A stretch of 64,000 nt of DNA from Rudanella sp031411995 (GTDB lineage: Bacteria; Bacteroidota; Bacteroidia; Cytophagales; Spirosomataceae). The stretch lies in NCBI GenBank assembly GCA_031411995.1, contig JANOCD010000112.1:1-64000 (forward strand). The letters are read 5' to 3'. A program made the translations under genes and the position numbers. Below, one piece after another: positions 25,762 to 34,599 of the stretch (positions are counted from its first letter, which is position 1; every line of letters begins with the position of its first letter). A model generated the notes under the pieces. It searched no databases. It was not told the origin of the DNA and saw nothing but the letters and a program-made list of their open reading frames with translations.

Positions 25762-25983
25762 ATGAATACCCAGCTAAAGCCACCGGATTCTGATTATCAG
25801 CAAGCAAAGCTCATTGTTAGTGTGGGGCCATCGTTACCAATTGGTAAACTGGGCTGGGTTAAACCAATGGAAAAACAAGACGAATCGGAGGAGCAACCTA
25901 CTTACCAGTTTGTGTCAGCAACCAATCACGACCTCGTTTTTAGGGTTTTTGAGGGTGAATTTGAACTGACCTGCACCGGGTAA
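25762..25983 (+). CDS. Small hypothetical protein
   Basis: The 73-residue product starts at ATG 25762 (MNTQLKPPDSDYQQAK). It is beta-rich (LVFRVFEGEFELTCTG at the end) and soluble, with no recognised domain. It lies between the nuclease and the methylase-helicase and is followed within 10 bp by an ATCAAGGGGTACG block. Confidence 0.5.
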   Translation: MNTQLKPPDSDYQQAKLIVSVGPSLPIGKLGWVKPMEKQDESEEQPTYQFVSATNHDLVFRVFEGEFELTCTG

Positions 25984-26070
25984 TTAATCAAGGGGTACGA
26001 GAAAAATCAACGAAAATCAAGCGGGTTGTAAAAGACTGACAGATAGCAAGTTAGGTATTTATATAGCTCA

Positions 26071-26094
26071 ATAGTTAGCTATCTTTATAGTGTT
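26071..26094 (+). promoter_or_regulatory. 24-bp promoter/operator block, copy 2
   Basis: Identical to 24119-24142. It ends 18 bp before the methylase-helicase start codon, so the transcript would have a very short leader. The sharing suggests co-regulation of the two transcription units. Confidence 0.6.
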
Positions 26095-26111
26095 AAACTA
26101 CTCCGCTATTT

Positions 26112-29100
26112 ATGACTTATTACCCCGCTCCCCGTACCCGGTCGGTCCGAACGCAACCAATTGTTTTAGTTGCCAATCAATACACGCTATTTGGGCAGTC
26201 AGGTTTAGTGCCGCCCACTCGAAGAAGAGACGAGATCCCCAAGCCCCAGATTCAGGCGGGTGTCAACCAGGCAACTACCCAAACAGAAGCAACACCGGGC
26301 CATTTTTCGCTGCTTGATGTCGAAAGCCCGTTGCCAATTGGGAATGCTGCCAAGCTACGGGCTAATCTGTTGGCCATTGAAACTCTTAAACGAATCCAGA
26401 ATGAGCAACGCCCGGCCACGTTGGAGGAACAACGGCTGATGGCCCAATATACGGGCTGGGGTAGTTTGTCTGCGGTTTGGAAAGCCGAAGAATTTGAGGG
26501 CTGGAAACGAAGCCAAAACGATAAGACGCTACCCATAGATGAAGCACAAAAGCGGTGGGGGAGCCAGTACGGACATAGCCGGCAACGGCTAACAGAATTG
26601 CTCACCAAAACCGAACAAGCCAACGCCGAAGCATCGACACTAAACGCATTCTACACCGCTCCCGACGTAGCCGTGACTATGTGGCAGGCAGTGGAAAAAT
26701 TCGGGTTTACGGGTGGGCGGATTCTGGAACCAGCCGCAGGAATTGGCTATTTTATTGGCTTGATGCCCCCGGCCATTCGGGAGCGGTCGGCCTGGGTTGC
26801 CGTAGAAAAAGATAGTCTGTCGGGGCAAATCTTACAGCAACTTTACCCGGAGGCACAAACCCATATAAGTGGTTTGGAGCAAACGGGTTTACAGGGGTTC
26901 AGCCGCTCGGCGGTCCAATTCGATTTGGTCATTGGCAATGTCCCCTTTGGCAGCTATTCGGTTTATGATAAGCACCATCCCGAACTAAACGCATTCCCGA
27001 TTCATAACTATTTTATTGGGCGTGCGGTGCAATTGGCCAAGCCGGGCGGTATTGTCGCGCTCATTACGTCGATGGGTACGTTAGACGCAGCCGGGCAGGA
27101 GTTCCGCCAATTTCTGACCAATGAAGGCGAGGCCGAACTGTTAGGAGCCATTCGATTACCCTCTAATACGTTTGAAGCGATTGCAGGTACGCAGGTAACA
27201 ACCGACATACTGTTTTTGCGCAAACGGTCGGGAACGGCGCGACCCTTTGCGGCTAATTCGTTTGAGCGCACCGTAACTATTCGGGCCGAAGCCACCGACG
27301 AGGAAACGGTACGCACGTTGGCCGTAAACGAGTATTACCATGCTCATCCTGAAATGATGCTCGGGGAAATGCGGTTTGCTGACGAAGTAAATAAGGGCGG
27401 GTTATACCGGGCCGACCAGCCAACACTACACCAGCCTAACCCCGACCAATTACAGTACCTGTTAAACGCTGCCATTGACCAATTACCCAAAGGGGTTTAC
27501 GAAAACAGCCCTGTTGAGTCGATCACTGTACAGAAAGACCCCGAACGATTCACGGAATCAGTGACGGTTCGCGGTAAACGTTACAGTCAGACGCTTATTA
27601 TTACACAGTACGAGCGGGTGAAGAAGGCATTTAGCCAATTACGTAAAGCCGAGCAGGAGGGTAGGGGGGAAGTCCTGACCGACGACCTACGGATTGAACT
27701 AAACCAGGCGTATTCTCTCTTTACGCGCTATTTTGGAACACTTAACCGAAACCGGGCTATTGCGTTTCTGGATGAATATGACCCACAATTTGCCACCGTT
27801 CAGGCATTAGAGGTAGTTAATCGGGTAGAGAAAGGCCACACCATCACGAAAGCGGATATTTTCCGACAACAAGTTTACCCGGCCTGTTGCAGCCCTGAAC
27901 GGGTGGAGAGCTTAACCGATGCCTTACGATTAGCTATTAGCTTGTATGGTTGGGTTTATACCGAACAAATAGCCCGTTGGATGCAGCAAACCCCCGCCGA
28001 CGTAGAAACGGGGTTGGTTGGGAGTGAGTTGGCATATTTGAACCCGACGACGGGCCGATTAGACGACCGAGATACCTATTTATCAGGTAATGTTCGCAAA
28101 AAATTAGCCGTAGCAACTGAAGCCGCCAATGTAGATGCCCGGTACGCGGTCAATCAACGGGCTTTGGCGGCAGTATTACCCGCTACCATTCCCGCCCCGC
28201 TGATCGCTTTCCGGTTGGGGTCGGCTTGGATTCCAACGTATATTATCGAGGAATTTATTAGCCAAGCTTTGCAGACAAGCAGTGTAACGGTTGGCTATAA
28301 TTACCGGGTAGGTCAATACGAAGTAGAAGGCATGGGTAATGTTTCATCGGTGCAAAATCGGTCGTTGGGAACGTCGCGCCGGACAGCTATACAATTGATT
28401 GAAGCCGCCTTGCAGCAACGCACCGTAATCGTGACCAAGACAATTGTAGATGCCGAAGGTAACGAGCGAAAAGTAAAGGATGTGGAAGCCACCAGCCAGG
28501 CCGTTCAGGCGCAGGAAACCTTAAACGAGTTGTTTATCGACTTTGTGCGCGACAACCACAGCGCGGCCATCGAACCCGTTTATAACGAGTTGTATAACAG
28601 CTATGTACACAAAACATACCGCGAACCAGCCCTAAAGCAGTACCCTGGCGCATCCCCCGCCATTCAGCTACGTTTACACCAATTCCGGGGAGTGGAGCGC
28701 ATTAAGGAGCAGGACACGTTGTTAGCCCACGCGGTAGGGTCGGGAAAGTCGTTCACGATGATAACGGCAGCGATGGAATTAAAGCGGTTAGGGTTGGCCC
28801 ATAAACCCATGATCGTGGTGCAAAACTCAACCCTGAAAGACTTTGCCCGTGCCTGGCGGACATTATACCCCGCAGCTATTATCTATGTACCTCAACCCGG
28901 TGACCTCGAAGCCAGCAACCGCAAGCGGTTCTTACAACGCATTGCCACCAATAACTTTGACGGAGTGCTGATTCCGCAAAGTTTTCTCAAACTCATTCCC
29001 GACGACCCGGCCAGCGAGGAAGCGTTTATTCAGGAAGAAATAGACCGGGTAGCCTATGCCGTTGCCGCAGCCGCCCGGCAGGGACGACAAAAGCCCATGA

Positions 29101-31268
29101 CGGTAAAACGGTTGAACGAATTGAAATTACGATTGGCGAACCGACGCACCCGCCAAGCCGACCGGAAGAAAGACGAAATGCTGACGTTTGACCAGTTGGG
29201 AATAGACGCGCTGTTTTTAGATGAAGCCCACAAATACAAACGCCTTGGATTTTTCACGGCCCGGCAGAACGTGAAAGGTATTGATACGGCAGGGTCGGAG
29301 GATGCACTAAGCGCACTCTTTAAGTGCCGGACAGTACAGGCACGGCGGGGCCGGGTGGTATTGGCAACGGGTACACCTATATCGAACACAATGGCCGAAG
29401 CATGGACAACATTACGGTTTATTGCTCCTAACCGGCTTAACAAAGCCATGCTGTCCACTTTTGACCAGTTCGCCGGAGCATTTGGCACGGTTATTCAATC
29501 GTTTGAACTGACCGCAACGGGTAATTTTAAGGCCGTCGAACGGTTTGCCCGGTTCGTGAACGTGCAGCAGTTGTCGGAATTATACCGTGCCTATGTTGAC
29601 GTAGTATTGAATGAGGACGTAATTGAGTTTCAGCGAGATTTGACCGGGCCGCGGGCGGTATTGCCAATACTAAAAGAGGGTCAACATACCCGTATTGTGG
29701 TGCCACAAACCGAGGGCGTAACCGATGAGTTGAACGATATAAAAAGTACCCTGCATTGGTTTGAAAACCTAAGCGGAGCCGAAAAGCGCGATAATTCACA
29801 CATTCCGTTAGTATGTTTTGGGCAAGCCCGAAAAGCGACCATTGATTTACGGCTATTAGATGCCAGCAACCCTGAAGAGGCCGGGTCTAAGTGTAACCGG
29901 GTGGTAACGGAAGTATTACGGATCCACCAGGAATCAGCCATGTACCGGGGAACACAGTTGGTTTTTGCCGATAACTACCAAAGCCCGGCTGTCAGAGGGT
30001 TGTTTGATGTTGAAGGAGCCGGGCCGGGCTGCGTTCAGTCGCCGGTCCGCCGGTGCGGTTCGGCAAACCTGTTTTTCAAACGCTTTAACCTGTTTGAAGA
30101 CATACGGGATAAACTGATTGAGAAGGGCATACCGGCTGACGAAATCGCCATTGTTCCCGCCGAAGCCGACAAGCGCGAACCGTTGTTTGTTAAAGTACGG
30201 ACGGGTGAGGTTCGGGTATTGCTGGGTACGTCGGAGCGGGCGGGCGTGGGTGTAAATGTGCAGGAGCGTTTAGCGGCTGTTCACCACATGGATGCGCCCA
30301 ACCGACCCACCGATTTTGAGCAGCGAAACGGGCGGCTGATTCGCCAGGGTAATTTACACGCGGTTTGGGGTATTCCGGTTGAGGTACTGACCTACGGCGT
30401 TGACCGGACATTAGACGCAACGGCTTACGGACGGTTAGCCATTAAGCAAAAATTCATCAACCAGGTCTTGAAAGGCCACATTGCCGACGACCAAATGGCC
30501 GACATTAGCGCGGACGATGATTTTGCGGCTATGTCGTTTGACCAGATGATGGCGACACTCTCAGGCTCTCAATACGCGCTCCTTTACACCACCCGGCAAC
30601 TTGAATTGTCGCGGGTGTTGCAGGCCCGTAAGAACTGGCAACGTGGGCTGATGGATGCCCAATATCAGGTAGAGAATGCCCAACGGTTTATTAAACACAG
30701 CGGCCCGCTATTGGCCGAGTTGGAGCAGGAAGCCGAAACGTTACAGGTTTATTTTGGTAGCCCCTACGCCGTTAATAACGTGACGATTAACAGCACGACT
30801 TACGCTGAAAAGTGGGGTGAACCCGTACAATACCTCATTGAGCAGGTTAAGGGACTGGCAAAACGCCGGTGGTCCGGCACTCCGGTTGAGGAACCGAAAA
30901 CAATGCTGGTTAATGGCTTGCCGCTGATCTTGACCGGGGAGCGACCACAGGAATTGATCGGTGAGCTTTTGCCCGGTCAGGCAGTCGTCCGCTATCGTTG
31001 GGGCCGTAGTCTGTCGGGGGTAGTGGGTTCATCAAACGGCCTGTTTTCGTCACTCAAAGCCGCCGTTGCCCGTAGCTACGAAGCCCCCGACCAACTTCGC
31101 CACGAGTTGGAACGCGCCCGGCTTACCGAGCAGGAGTTTAGCCGCAAATTGGCCCAACCGTTCCGGCAGGAAGCCGACTTACACCGCCTTGAAACCGAAG
31201 TAGCCGACCTCAAACACCGAATGGAAACCGAGGGCGAACCAGAGCCAGCCGCTGAGTTGGTAGCCTAA
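26112..31268 (+). CDS. DarB-like N6-adenine methylase / SNF2-type helicase fusion
   Basis: A 1,718-residue protein. The N-terminal MTase part has RILEPAAGIGYFIGL (SAM site, about residue 207) and LVIGNVPFGSY (NPPY-like motif IV, about 275). The helicase part has LAHAVGSGKSFTM (Walker A, about 873), LFLDEAHKYKRL (about 1035), ATGTPISNTM (motif III) and FEQRNGRLIRQGN (motif VI, about 1402). Giant methylase-helicases of this type (phage P1 DarB and plasmid relatives) act in defence against restriction during DNA entry. Upstream of motif V there is an in-frame GC-rich stretch of about 25 residues that looks inserted (30010-30075). Confidence 0.85.
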   Translation: MTYYPAPRTRSVRTQPIVLVANQYTLFGQSGLVPPTRRRDEIPKPQIQAGVNQATTQTEATPGHFSLLDVESPLPIGNAAKLRANLLAIETLKRIQNEQRPATLEEQRLMAQYTGWGSLSAVWKAEEFEGWKRSQNDKTLPIDEAQKRWGSQYGHSRQRLTELLTKTEQANAEASTLNAFYTAPDVAVTMWQAVEKFGFTGGRILEPAAGIGYFIGLMPPAIRERSAWVAVEKDSLSGQILQQLYPEAQTHISGLEQTGLQGFSRSAVQFDLVIGNVPFGSYSVYDKHHPELNAFPIHNYFIGRAVQLAKPGGIVALITSMGTLDAAGQEFRQFLTNEGEAELLGAIRLPSNTFEAIAGTQVTTDILFLRKRSGTARPFAANSFERTVTIRAEATDEETVRTLAVNEYYHAHPEMMLGEMRFADEVNKGGLYRADQPTLHQPNPDQLQYLLNAAIDQLPKGVYENSPVESITVQKDPERFTESVTVRGKRYSQTLIITQYERVKKAFSQLRKAEQEGRGEVLTDDLRIELNQAYSLFTRYFGTLNRNRAIAFLDEYDPQFATVQALEVVNRVEKGHTITKADIFRQQVYPACCSPERVESLTDALRLAISLYGWVYTEQIARWMQQTPADVETGLVGSELAYLNPTTGRLDDRDTYLSGNVRKKLAVATEAANVDARYAVNQRALAAVLPATIPAPLIAFRLGSAWIPTYIIEEFISQALQTSSVTVGYNYRVGQYEVEGMGNVSSVQNRSLGTSRRTAIQLIEAALQQRTVIVTKTIVDAEGNERKVKDVEATSQAVQAQETLNELFIDFVRDNHSAAIEPVYNELYNSYVHKTYREPALKQYPGASPAIQLRLHQFRGVERIKEQDTLLAHAVGSGKSFTMITAAMELKRLGLAHKPMIVVQNSTLKDFARAWRTLYPAAIIYVPQPGDLEASNRKRFLQRIATNNFDGVLIPQSFLKLIPDDPASEEAFIQEEIDRVAYAVAAAARQGRQKPMTVKRLNELKLRLANRRTRQADRKKDEMLTFDQLGIDALFLDEAHKYKRLGFFTARQNVKGIDTAGSEDALSALFKCRTVQARRGRVVLATGTPISNTMAEAWTTLRFIAPNRLNKAMLSTFDQFAGAFGTVIQSFELTATGNFKAVERFARFVNVQQLSELYRAYVDVVLNEDVIEFQRDLTGPRAVLPILKEGQHTRIVVPQTEGVTDELNDIKSTLHWFENLSGAEKRDNSHIPLVCFGQARKATIDLRLLDASNPEEAGSKCNRVVTEVLRIHQESAMYRGTQLVFADNYQSPAVRGLFDVEGAGPGCVQSPVRRCGSANLFFKRFNLFEDIRDKLIEKGIPADEIAIVPAEADKREPLFVKVRTGEVRVLLGTSERAGVGVNVQERLAAVHHMDAPNRPTDFEQRNGRLIRQGNLHAVWGIPVEVLTYGVDRTLDATAYGRLAIKQKFINQVLKGHIADDQMADISADDDFAAMSFDQMMATLSGSQYALLYTTRQLELSRVLQARKNWQRGLMDAQYQVENAQRFIKHSGPLLAELEQEAETLQVYFGSPYAVNNVTINSTTYAEKWGEPVQYLIEQVKGLAKRRWSGTPVEEPKTMLVNGLPLILTGERPQELIGELLPGQAVVRYRWGRSLSGVVGSSNGLFSSLKAAVARSYEAPDQLRHELERARLTEQEFSRKLAQPFRQEADLHRLETEVADLKHRMETEGEPEPAAELVA
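30010..30075. other. In-frame GC-rich insertion in the helicase coding region
   Basis: This stretch is markedly richer in CCGG-type runs than its surroundings and encodes GAGPGCVQSPVRRCGSANLF between two conserved blocks (LVFADNYQSP and FNLFEDIRDKL) that are normally close together. It shares CCGCCGGTGCG with the GC-rich spacer at 32217-32345. A small palindromic element is possible. Confidence 0.35.
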
Positions 31269-31314
31269 TTGATCCACCACGCCGATACTCGCAGATATCG
31301 GTGCGGTTGGAAAT

Positions 31315-32217
31315 AATCAAAGGGGTAAGTTTGTGAGCCAAAAGGTTGCACAGTACATTGCAATCATGAAGCTCTCAAATTATACTATTCAAACGTTAAG
31401 AGATGTAGTAATTGGCGATTCGCAGATACATATGCCGTACCTTACAGGCTCCAACATGACAGATTTTTTCAATGCTTTTTGTCCTAAAAAAGAGGTATAT
31501 CAATCTGATTGGGATAATCCTAAGGCGTTTTCAAAATACAGCAGAAAGCAATATGCCGAAAAGCGATTGAATGAGATCAATGATACATATCAGCTTACAA
31601 GATTAATAGAAAAAGTTGTTCAACCAGTTCACTTTGAACTTTATGGAGCAACTTACAGCAAAAGTTCTGTAGATGCTATAAGCCAGATTTTATTACATGA
31701 CGGTTACAAGTTGCTGGAAACAGAAGGGGTATTTAAAGTCGAAGGTGATGCTGCCCCCGATGAGGTAAAAGCTCAAGTCCATTTTGAAGAAATTCAAGGA
31801 AGGATTTTGGAGCAGATAAATTCTGCCAAATACCTGATATGGGTGGCAGTTGCTTGGTTTACAGATAGGGTCATTATGAAGGCCTTATATGATAAGCAAA
31901 AACAAGGTGTGAATGTACAAATAGTGATATTCGAAGATGATATAAATTTAAAATGGGGGTTGTTAGAACCTAAAAGAGCTGAACATTTCACTATCTACAA
32001 GATCAGGTACACAGACAGCACTAAAATGCATAATAAGTTCTGTGTCATTGATTTGAGGGTAGCTATGCATGGCTCTTATAACTGGACAGACAAAGCAAGA
32101 TTTAATAACGAGACTATTGAAATTACTACAAGCCGTGATATTGCTACGACATTTGCGGATGAATTCATCAGACTCAAGCAGAGTCAGATTAGCTGATGTA
32201 AATTAATCAAAGGGGTA
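31315..32217. repeat. 13-bp direct repeats flanking the PLD gene
   Basis: AATCAAAGGGGTA occurs at 31315-31327 and again at 32205-32217, on either side of the AT-rich PLD nuclease gene. A close variant (AATTAATCAAGGGGTACG) is at 25982-25999. The pair may mark insertion of the gene, or be copies of a motif that follows many genes here. Confidence 0.5.
31366..32196 (+). CDS. PLD-family nuclease with AbiJ-like N-terminal domain
   Basis: A protein of about 276 residues. The N-terminal 90 residues follow the AbiJ N-terminal pattern: SNYTIQTLRDVVIGD, then YLTGSNMTDFFNAF and YAEKRLNEIND. The C-terminal half is a phospholipase D-like domain with a single HxK site, MHNKFCVIDLRVAMHGSYNW (near residue 220), as in bacterial Nuc-type nucleases that dimerise. 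Composition is AT-rich compared with the methylase-helicase gene, which suggests acquisition. Such domain pairs occur in abortive-infection proteins, so a phage-defence nuclease is a reasonable inference. ATG 31366 is preferred; GTG 31333 would add 11 residues. Confidence 0.65.
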   Translation: MKLSNYTIQTLRDVVIGDSQIHMPYLTGSNMTDFFNAFCPKKEVYQSDWDNPKAFSKYSRKQYAEKRLNEINDTYQLTRLIEKVVQPVHFELYGATYSKSSVDAISQILLHDGYKLLETEGVFKVEGDAAPDEVKAQVHFEEIQGRILEQINSAKYLIWVAVAWFTDRVIMKALYDKQKQGVNVQIVIFEDDINLKWGLLEPKRAEHFTIYKIRYTDSTKMHNKFCVIDLRVAMHGSYNWTDKARFNNETIEITTSRDIATTFADEFIRLKQSQIS

Positions 32218-32345
32218 CGGCGGAGAACGCCCTGCGGGCCTTCCCCGCCGGTGCGCGTCGGACAGCATCTTCCGGTTCGCGCCCTCACCGCTACGCGGTC
32301 GGTTGCTCCCCGAAAGACCCTGCCCTGTGCCGCGCGAATCAAGGG
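32218..32345. other. GC-rich non-coding spacer
   Basis: About 130 bp rich in G+C and short palindromes (CGGCGGAGAACGCC, CCGCCGGTGCGCG, CCGCTACGCGG) lies between AT-rich flanks and ends with a GAATCAAGGGG block. No ORF on either strand is credible. It may be a folded RNA or a repetitive palindromic element. Confidence 0.35.
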
Positions 32346-32393
32346 GAAAGGTAAAAGCAATGAAAAAATCACATCGGGAGCAATAAAGGTCAA

Positions 32394-33074
32394 TTAGGTG
32401 TAGGTCGCGCCCGTTCGGTCATAGTCGTCAACCTCTTCCTCGGTGAGCAGATTGAGCAACACGGCCTGCACATCGGCGGGCTTGTCGGCAATGATGTCGC
32501 GGAACAGGCTGGTGTACGGGCGGCCCGTGTCGCGCTGTCGGTCGAGGGTCAAGGCGCGTACCTCCTCAAATTGCTGACACAACGAATCGTCGCTAAGTAG
32601 GCGGCTTAACAATTGCCGGTCGAGCGAGAGTTTGAACCCGGCAGTGGGGGAGGAGTCAGATTCCGTTATCTCTGTAGGGGTTGGTCCCTTGGTTTCATCT
32701 TTGGTAGATGTTGTAGCTGATTCGCCTGGGTCAGCCGGAGTGAAAGCGGGGTCATCTAATGTCTCCGCTGATGGATTGCCAATTGTTGATGAAGACGGTG
32801 GGGCTTGCTCAGAAGAATTTCCTTCATTAGAATCATTTTGGGTGTTTTGGCGCAATGGAAGCAGTTCGCTACGGTTGTACGAAGCCATCGGTACAGGTAC
32901 GTCAACAGCGATTTTTCCCGCCGTTGGCTGAAAAAATGTCAGAAGTGCGGGCTTTGGCCGGGCCTTTTTCTTTGTACGGAAACGCCCTGTGAACCAGAGT
33001 ACGAGGCCTGCCCAGATAATCAGCATGACCGTGGCCAGCACAACGAATGTACTTGTCGAAATAAGAAGCAGCAT
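32394..33074 (-). CDS. Conjugation-associated membrane protein (hypothetical)
   Basis: The 226-residue protein has an N-terminal membrane segment (residues 3-30, TFVVLATVMLIIWAGLVLWF) and a basic stop-transfer RFRTKKKARPK. A long low-complexity Ser/Thr/Pro/Glu linker (about 60-150) leads to a helical C-terminal domain (LSLDRQLLSRLLSDDSLCQQ). The layout is that of a TraC/TraD-position protein in Bacteroidetes mobile elements, downstream of TraA and DUF3408 genes. Five bp separate it from the next gene, so it is in the same operon. No catalytic motif. Confidence 0.6.
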   Translation of the reverse strand: MLLLISTSTFVVLATVMLIIWAGLVLWFTGRFRTKKKARPKPALLTFFQPTAGKIAVDVPVPMASYNRSELLPLRQNTQNDSNEGNSSEQAPPSSSTIGNPSAETLDDPAFTPADPGESATTSTKDETKGPTPTEITESDSSPTAGFKLSLDRQLLSRLLSDDSLCQQFEEVRALTLDRQRDTGRPYTSLFRDIIADKPADVQAVLLNLLTEEEVDDYDRTGATYT

Positions 33075-33079
33075 GATAT

Positions 33080-33658
33080 TTAGTGAAGATTAGGGCCAAC
33101 GGTTGGCCGGACAAACTGGGCTAAAGAATTCATAAAGGATTCATTAGACTGTTGGGCAATGGCCTGATCATGCAGGAAACAGAAGTAGGCCGTCATAGTC
33201 AGCTTGACCCGGTGCTTTATCATTAAATAGCCAGCTATCTGAATATATTCCTCCCGCATTGTCTCATCGAGATAGACAATCTTGACACCCGTTAATGGAG
33301 TTGGTTCTTTGCGACTTTTTGAGGACGGAAGTTGTACCGTAAATTTGCGCCGGGGAGTTCCTTCCTTTTTCGACTTAAATCTATTGCCTTTCGCTTCGAT
33401 GGGTGACTCACTTTCGACTGTCGGTTGTACTTCATCCCCTAATTGATTTAGTACAACTGGCATGTGTGTTGGTGGGAGAGAGGCAACGTCCAAACCAGTA
33501 TCGGCAAACTGTCGATACCGATTTGCTTTTGAAAGAAGCGTTTCTGGGATGCTGCCCAAACTCGGTAATTGGGCAGCAGTAGGGGAGGAGTGATCGTTCG
33601 CCCCTTTAGTTGAATGGGATGTTTCAACGGTTGCCCGGCGGTATTTGTCGAGGCTCAT
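33080..33658 (-). CDS. DUF3408-like conjugal transfer protein (TraB position)
   Basis: The 192-residue protein is disordered up to about 110. The C-terminal region VKIVYLDETMREEYIQIAGY, then RVKLTMTAYFCFLHDQAI, fits the DUF3408 pattern of Bacteroides conjugative elements, thought to be a small DNA-binding (RHH-like) fold. Its start overlaps the ParA stop by 4 bp, the usual TraA-TraB pairing. The pair may act on the repeat array upstream of the ParA gene. An iteron-like 19-mer lies within the disordered part (33373-33391). Confidence 0.65.
   Translation of the reverse strand: MSLDKYRRATVETSHSTKGANDHSSPTAAQLPSLGSIPETLLSKANRYRQFADTGLDVASLPPTHMPVVLNQLGDEVQPTVESESPIEAKGNRFKSKKEGTPRRKFTVQLPSSKSRKEPTPLTGVKIVYLDETMREEYIQIAGYLMIKHRVKLTMTAYFCFLHDQAIAQQSNESFMNSLAQFVRPTVGPNLH
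33373..33391 (+). repeat. Dispersed iteron-like 19-mer
   Basis: ACTTAAATCTATTGCCTTT matches the rep-proximal site at 6155 at 17 of 19 positions and the iteron consensus in its second half. It lies antisense within the DUF3408-like gene. Confidence 0.55.
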
Positions 33659-34545
33659 GGAATCGTAGTTCTGGCCAGTTGGGGAAAGAGTGAATTAACC
33701 TCGTCGATTAAGCTAACGATGTCCTGTAAGTATTGGGCTTCTCGCCACTCAGCAGGCTTCTGATCGTCCTTGCGCCGAACATACCGACCCGCTGACACTA
33801 CCACTGGCGACGATATCGTTGTGAGCATTTTGGCCCGGTCGAAACCTGCATCGGCATCATTCAGGCGCGTTTTTAGAAATGAAACGGGAATAGCATCATT
33901 GCGGAACAGAGTCCCAAAATAGGCTTGTAGCGCATCCGCTCGCCGGGCAAACGTGAACTTGTACTTATTCCAAAAACATCGAATAGTCAAATAGTCAGGT
34001 AGTTGTCTACGGGTCACATAGTCGATGATAGCCCCTACATACTGGATCGAAGCGGCCACGTCCACCTGCTGCGTTGTGAAAGGAACAAGTAATACGTCGG
34101 TCTCGGCCAGTACCCGGAGAACACCAGCGTTAAACTGTCCTCCCATATCAAGGAAGATGTAATCAAAATCATCCCGAACCCGGCTCATATCCAGTTCATT
34201 GAGGGCCGAGAATGGGAGCGGGTGAATCGGATAATGTTCGTGAATTGATTGCTGTCGATTGTATCGGTATCGCTCAAACGCAGCCTGATCGTTGGCACTG
34301 GTATAGGGTTGCCCTATTTCCATCAGTTCATCAATACCAAAATGGTCGTAAGTCTGAGCCAACGTCCCCAAACTGGCTTCTTCTTCCTCCCGCAAATCCA
34401 TGATGGAGTGCTGAGGTGGGTCACAATCGAAGACGATAACCCGCTGATTTGCCACGTAAGCCAGATACGAAGCCAAAATAACTGTCAACGTTGATTTACC
34501 CATCCCTCCCTTCGAGGTATGGACCGTAATGATTTTACCAGGCAT
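33655..34545 (-). CDS. ParA-family ATPase (TraA of conjugative elements)
   Basis: A protein of about 296 residues starting MPGKIITVHTSKGGMGKSTL, with the deviant Walker A KGGMGKST (about residue 11), DCDPPQHS (Walker A') and YIFLDMGGQF (Walker B). ParA/MinD-like proteins at this place in Bacteroidetes elements belong to the transfer region and may also aid segregation. ATG 34545 is chosen because it directly precedes the Walker motif; 34575 would add ten residues. It is divergent from mobC across a spacer with a 9-bp phased repeat array, a candidate binding site. Confidence 0.85.
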   Translation of the reverse strand: MPGKIITVHTSKGGMGKSTLTVILASYLAYVANQRVIVFDCDPPQHSIMDLREEEEASLGTLAQTYDHFGIDELMEIGQPYTSANDQAAFERYRYNRQQSIHEHYPIHPLPFSALNELDMSRVRDDFDYIFLDMGGQFNAGVLRVLAETDVLLVPFTTQQVDVAASIQYVGAIIDYVTRRQLPDYLTIRCFWNKYKFTFARRADALQAYFGTLFRNDAIPVSFLKTRLNDADAGFDRAKMLTTISSPVVVSAGRYVRRKDDQKPAEWREAQYLQDIVSLIDEVNSLFPQLARTTIP

Positions 34546-34599
34546 AAATGAGTAATTATGTAAAATATTAAGCAAATAAAAATAATAAAATACATATTT

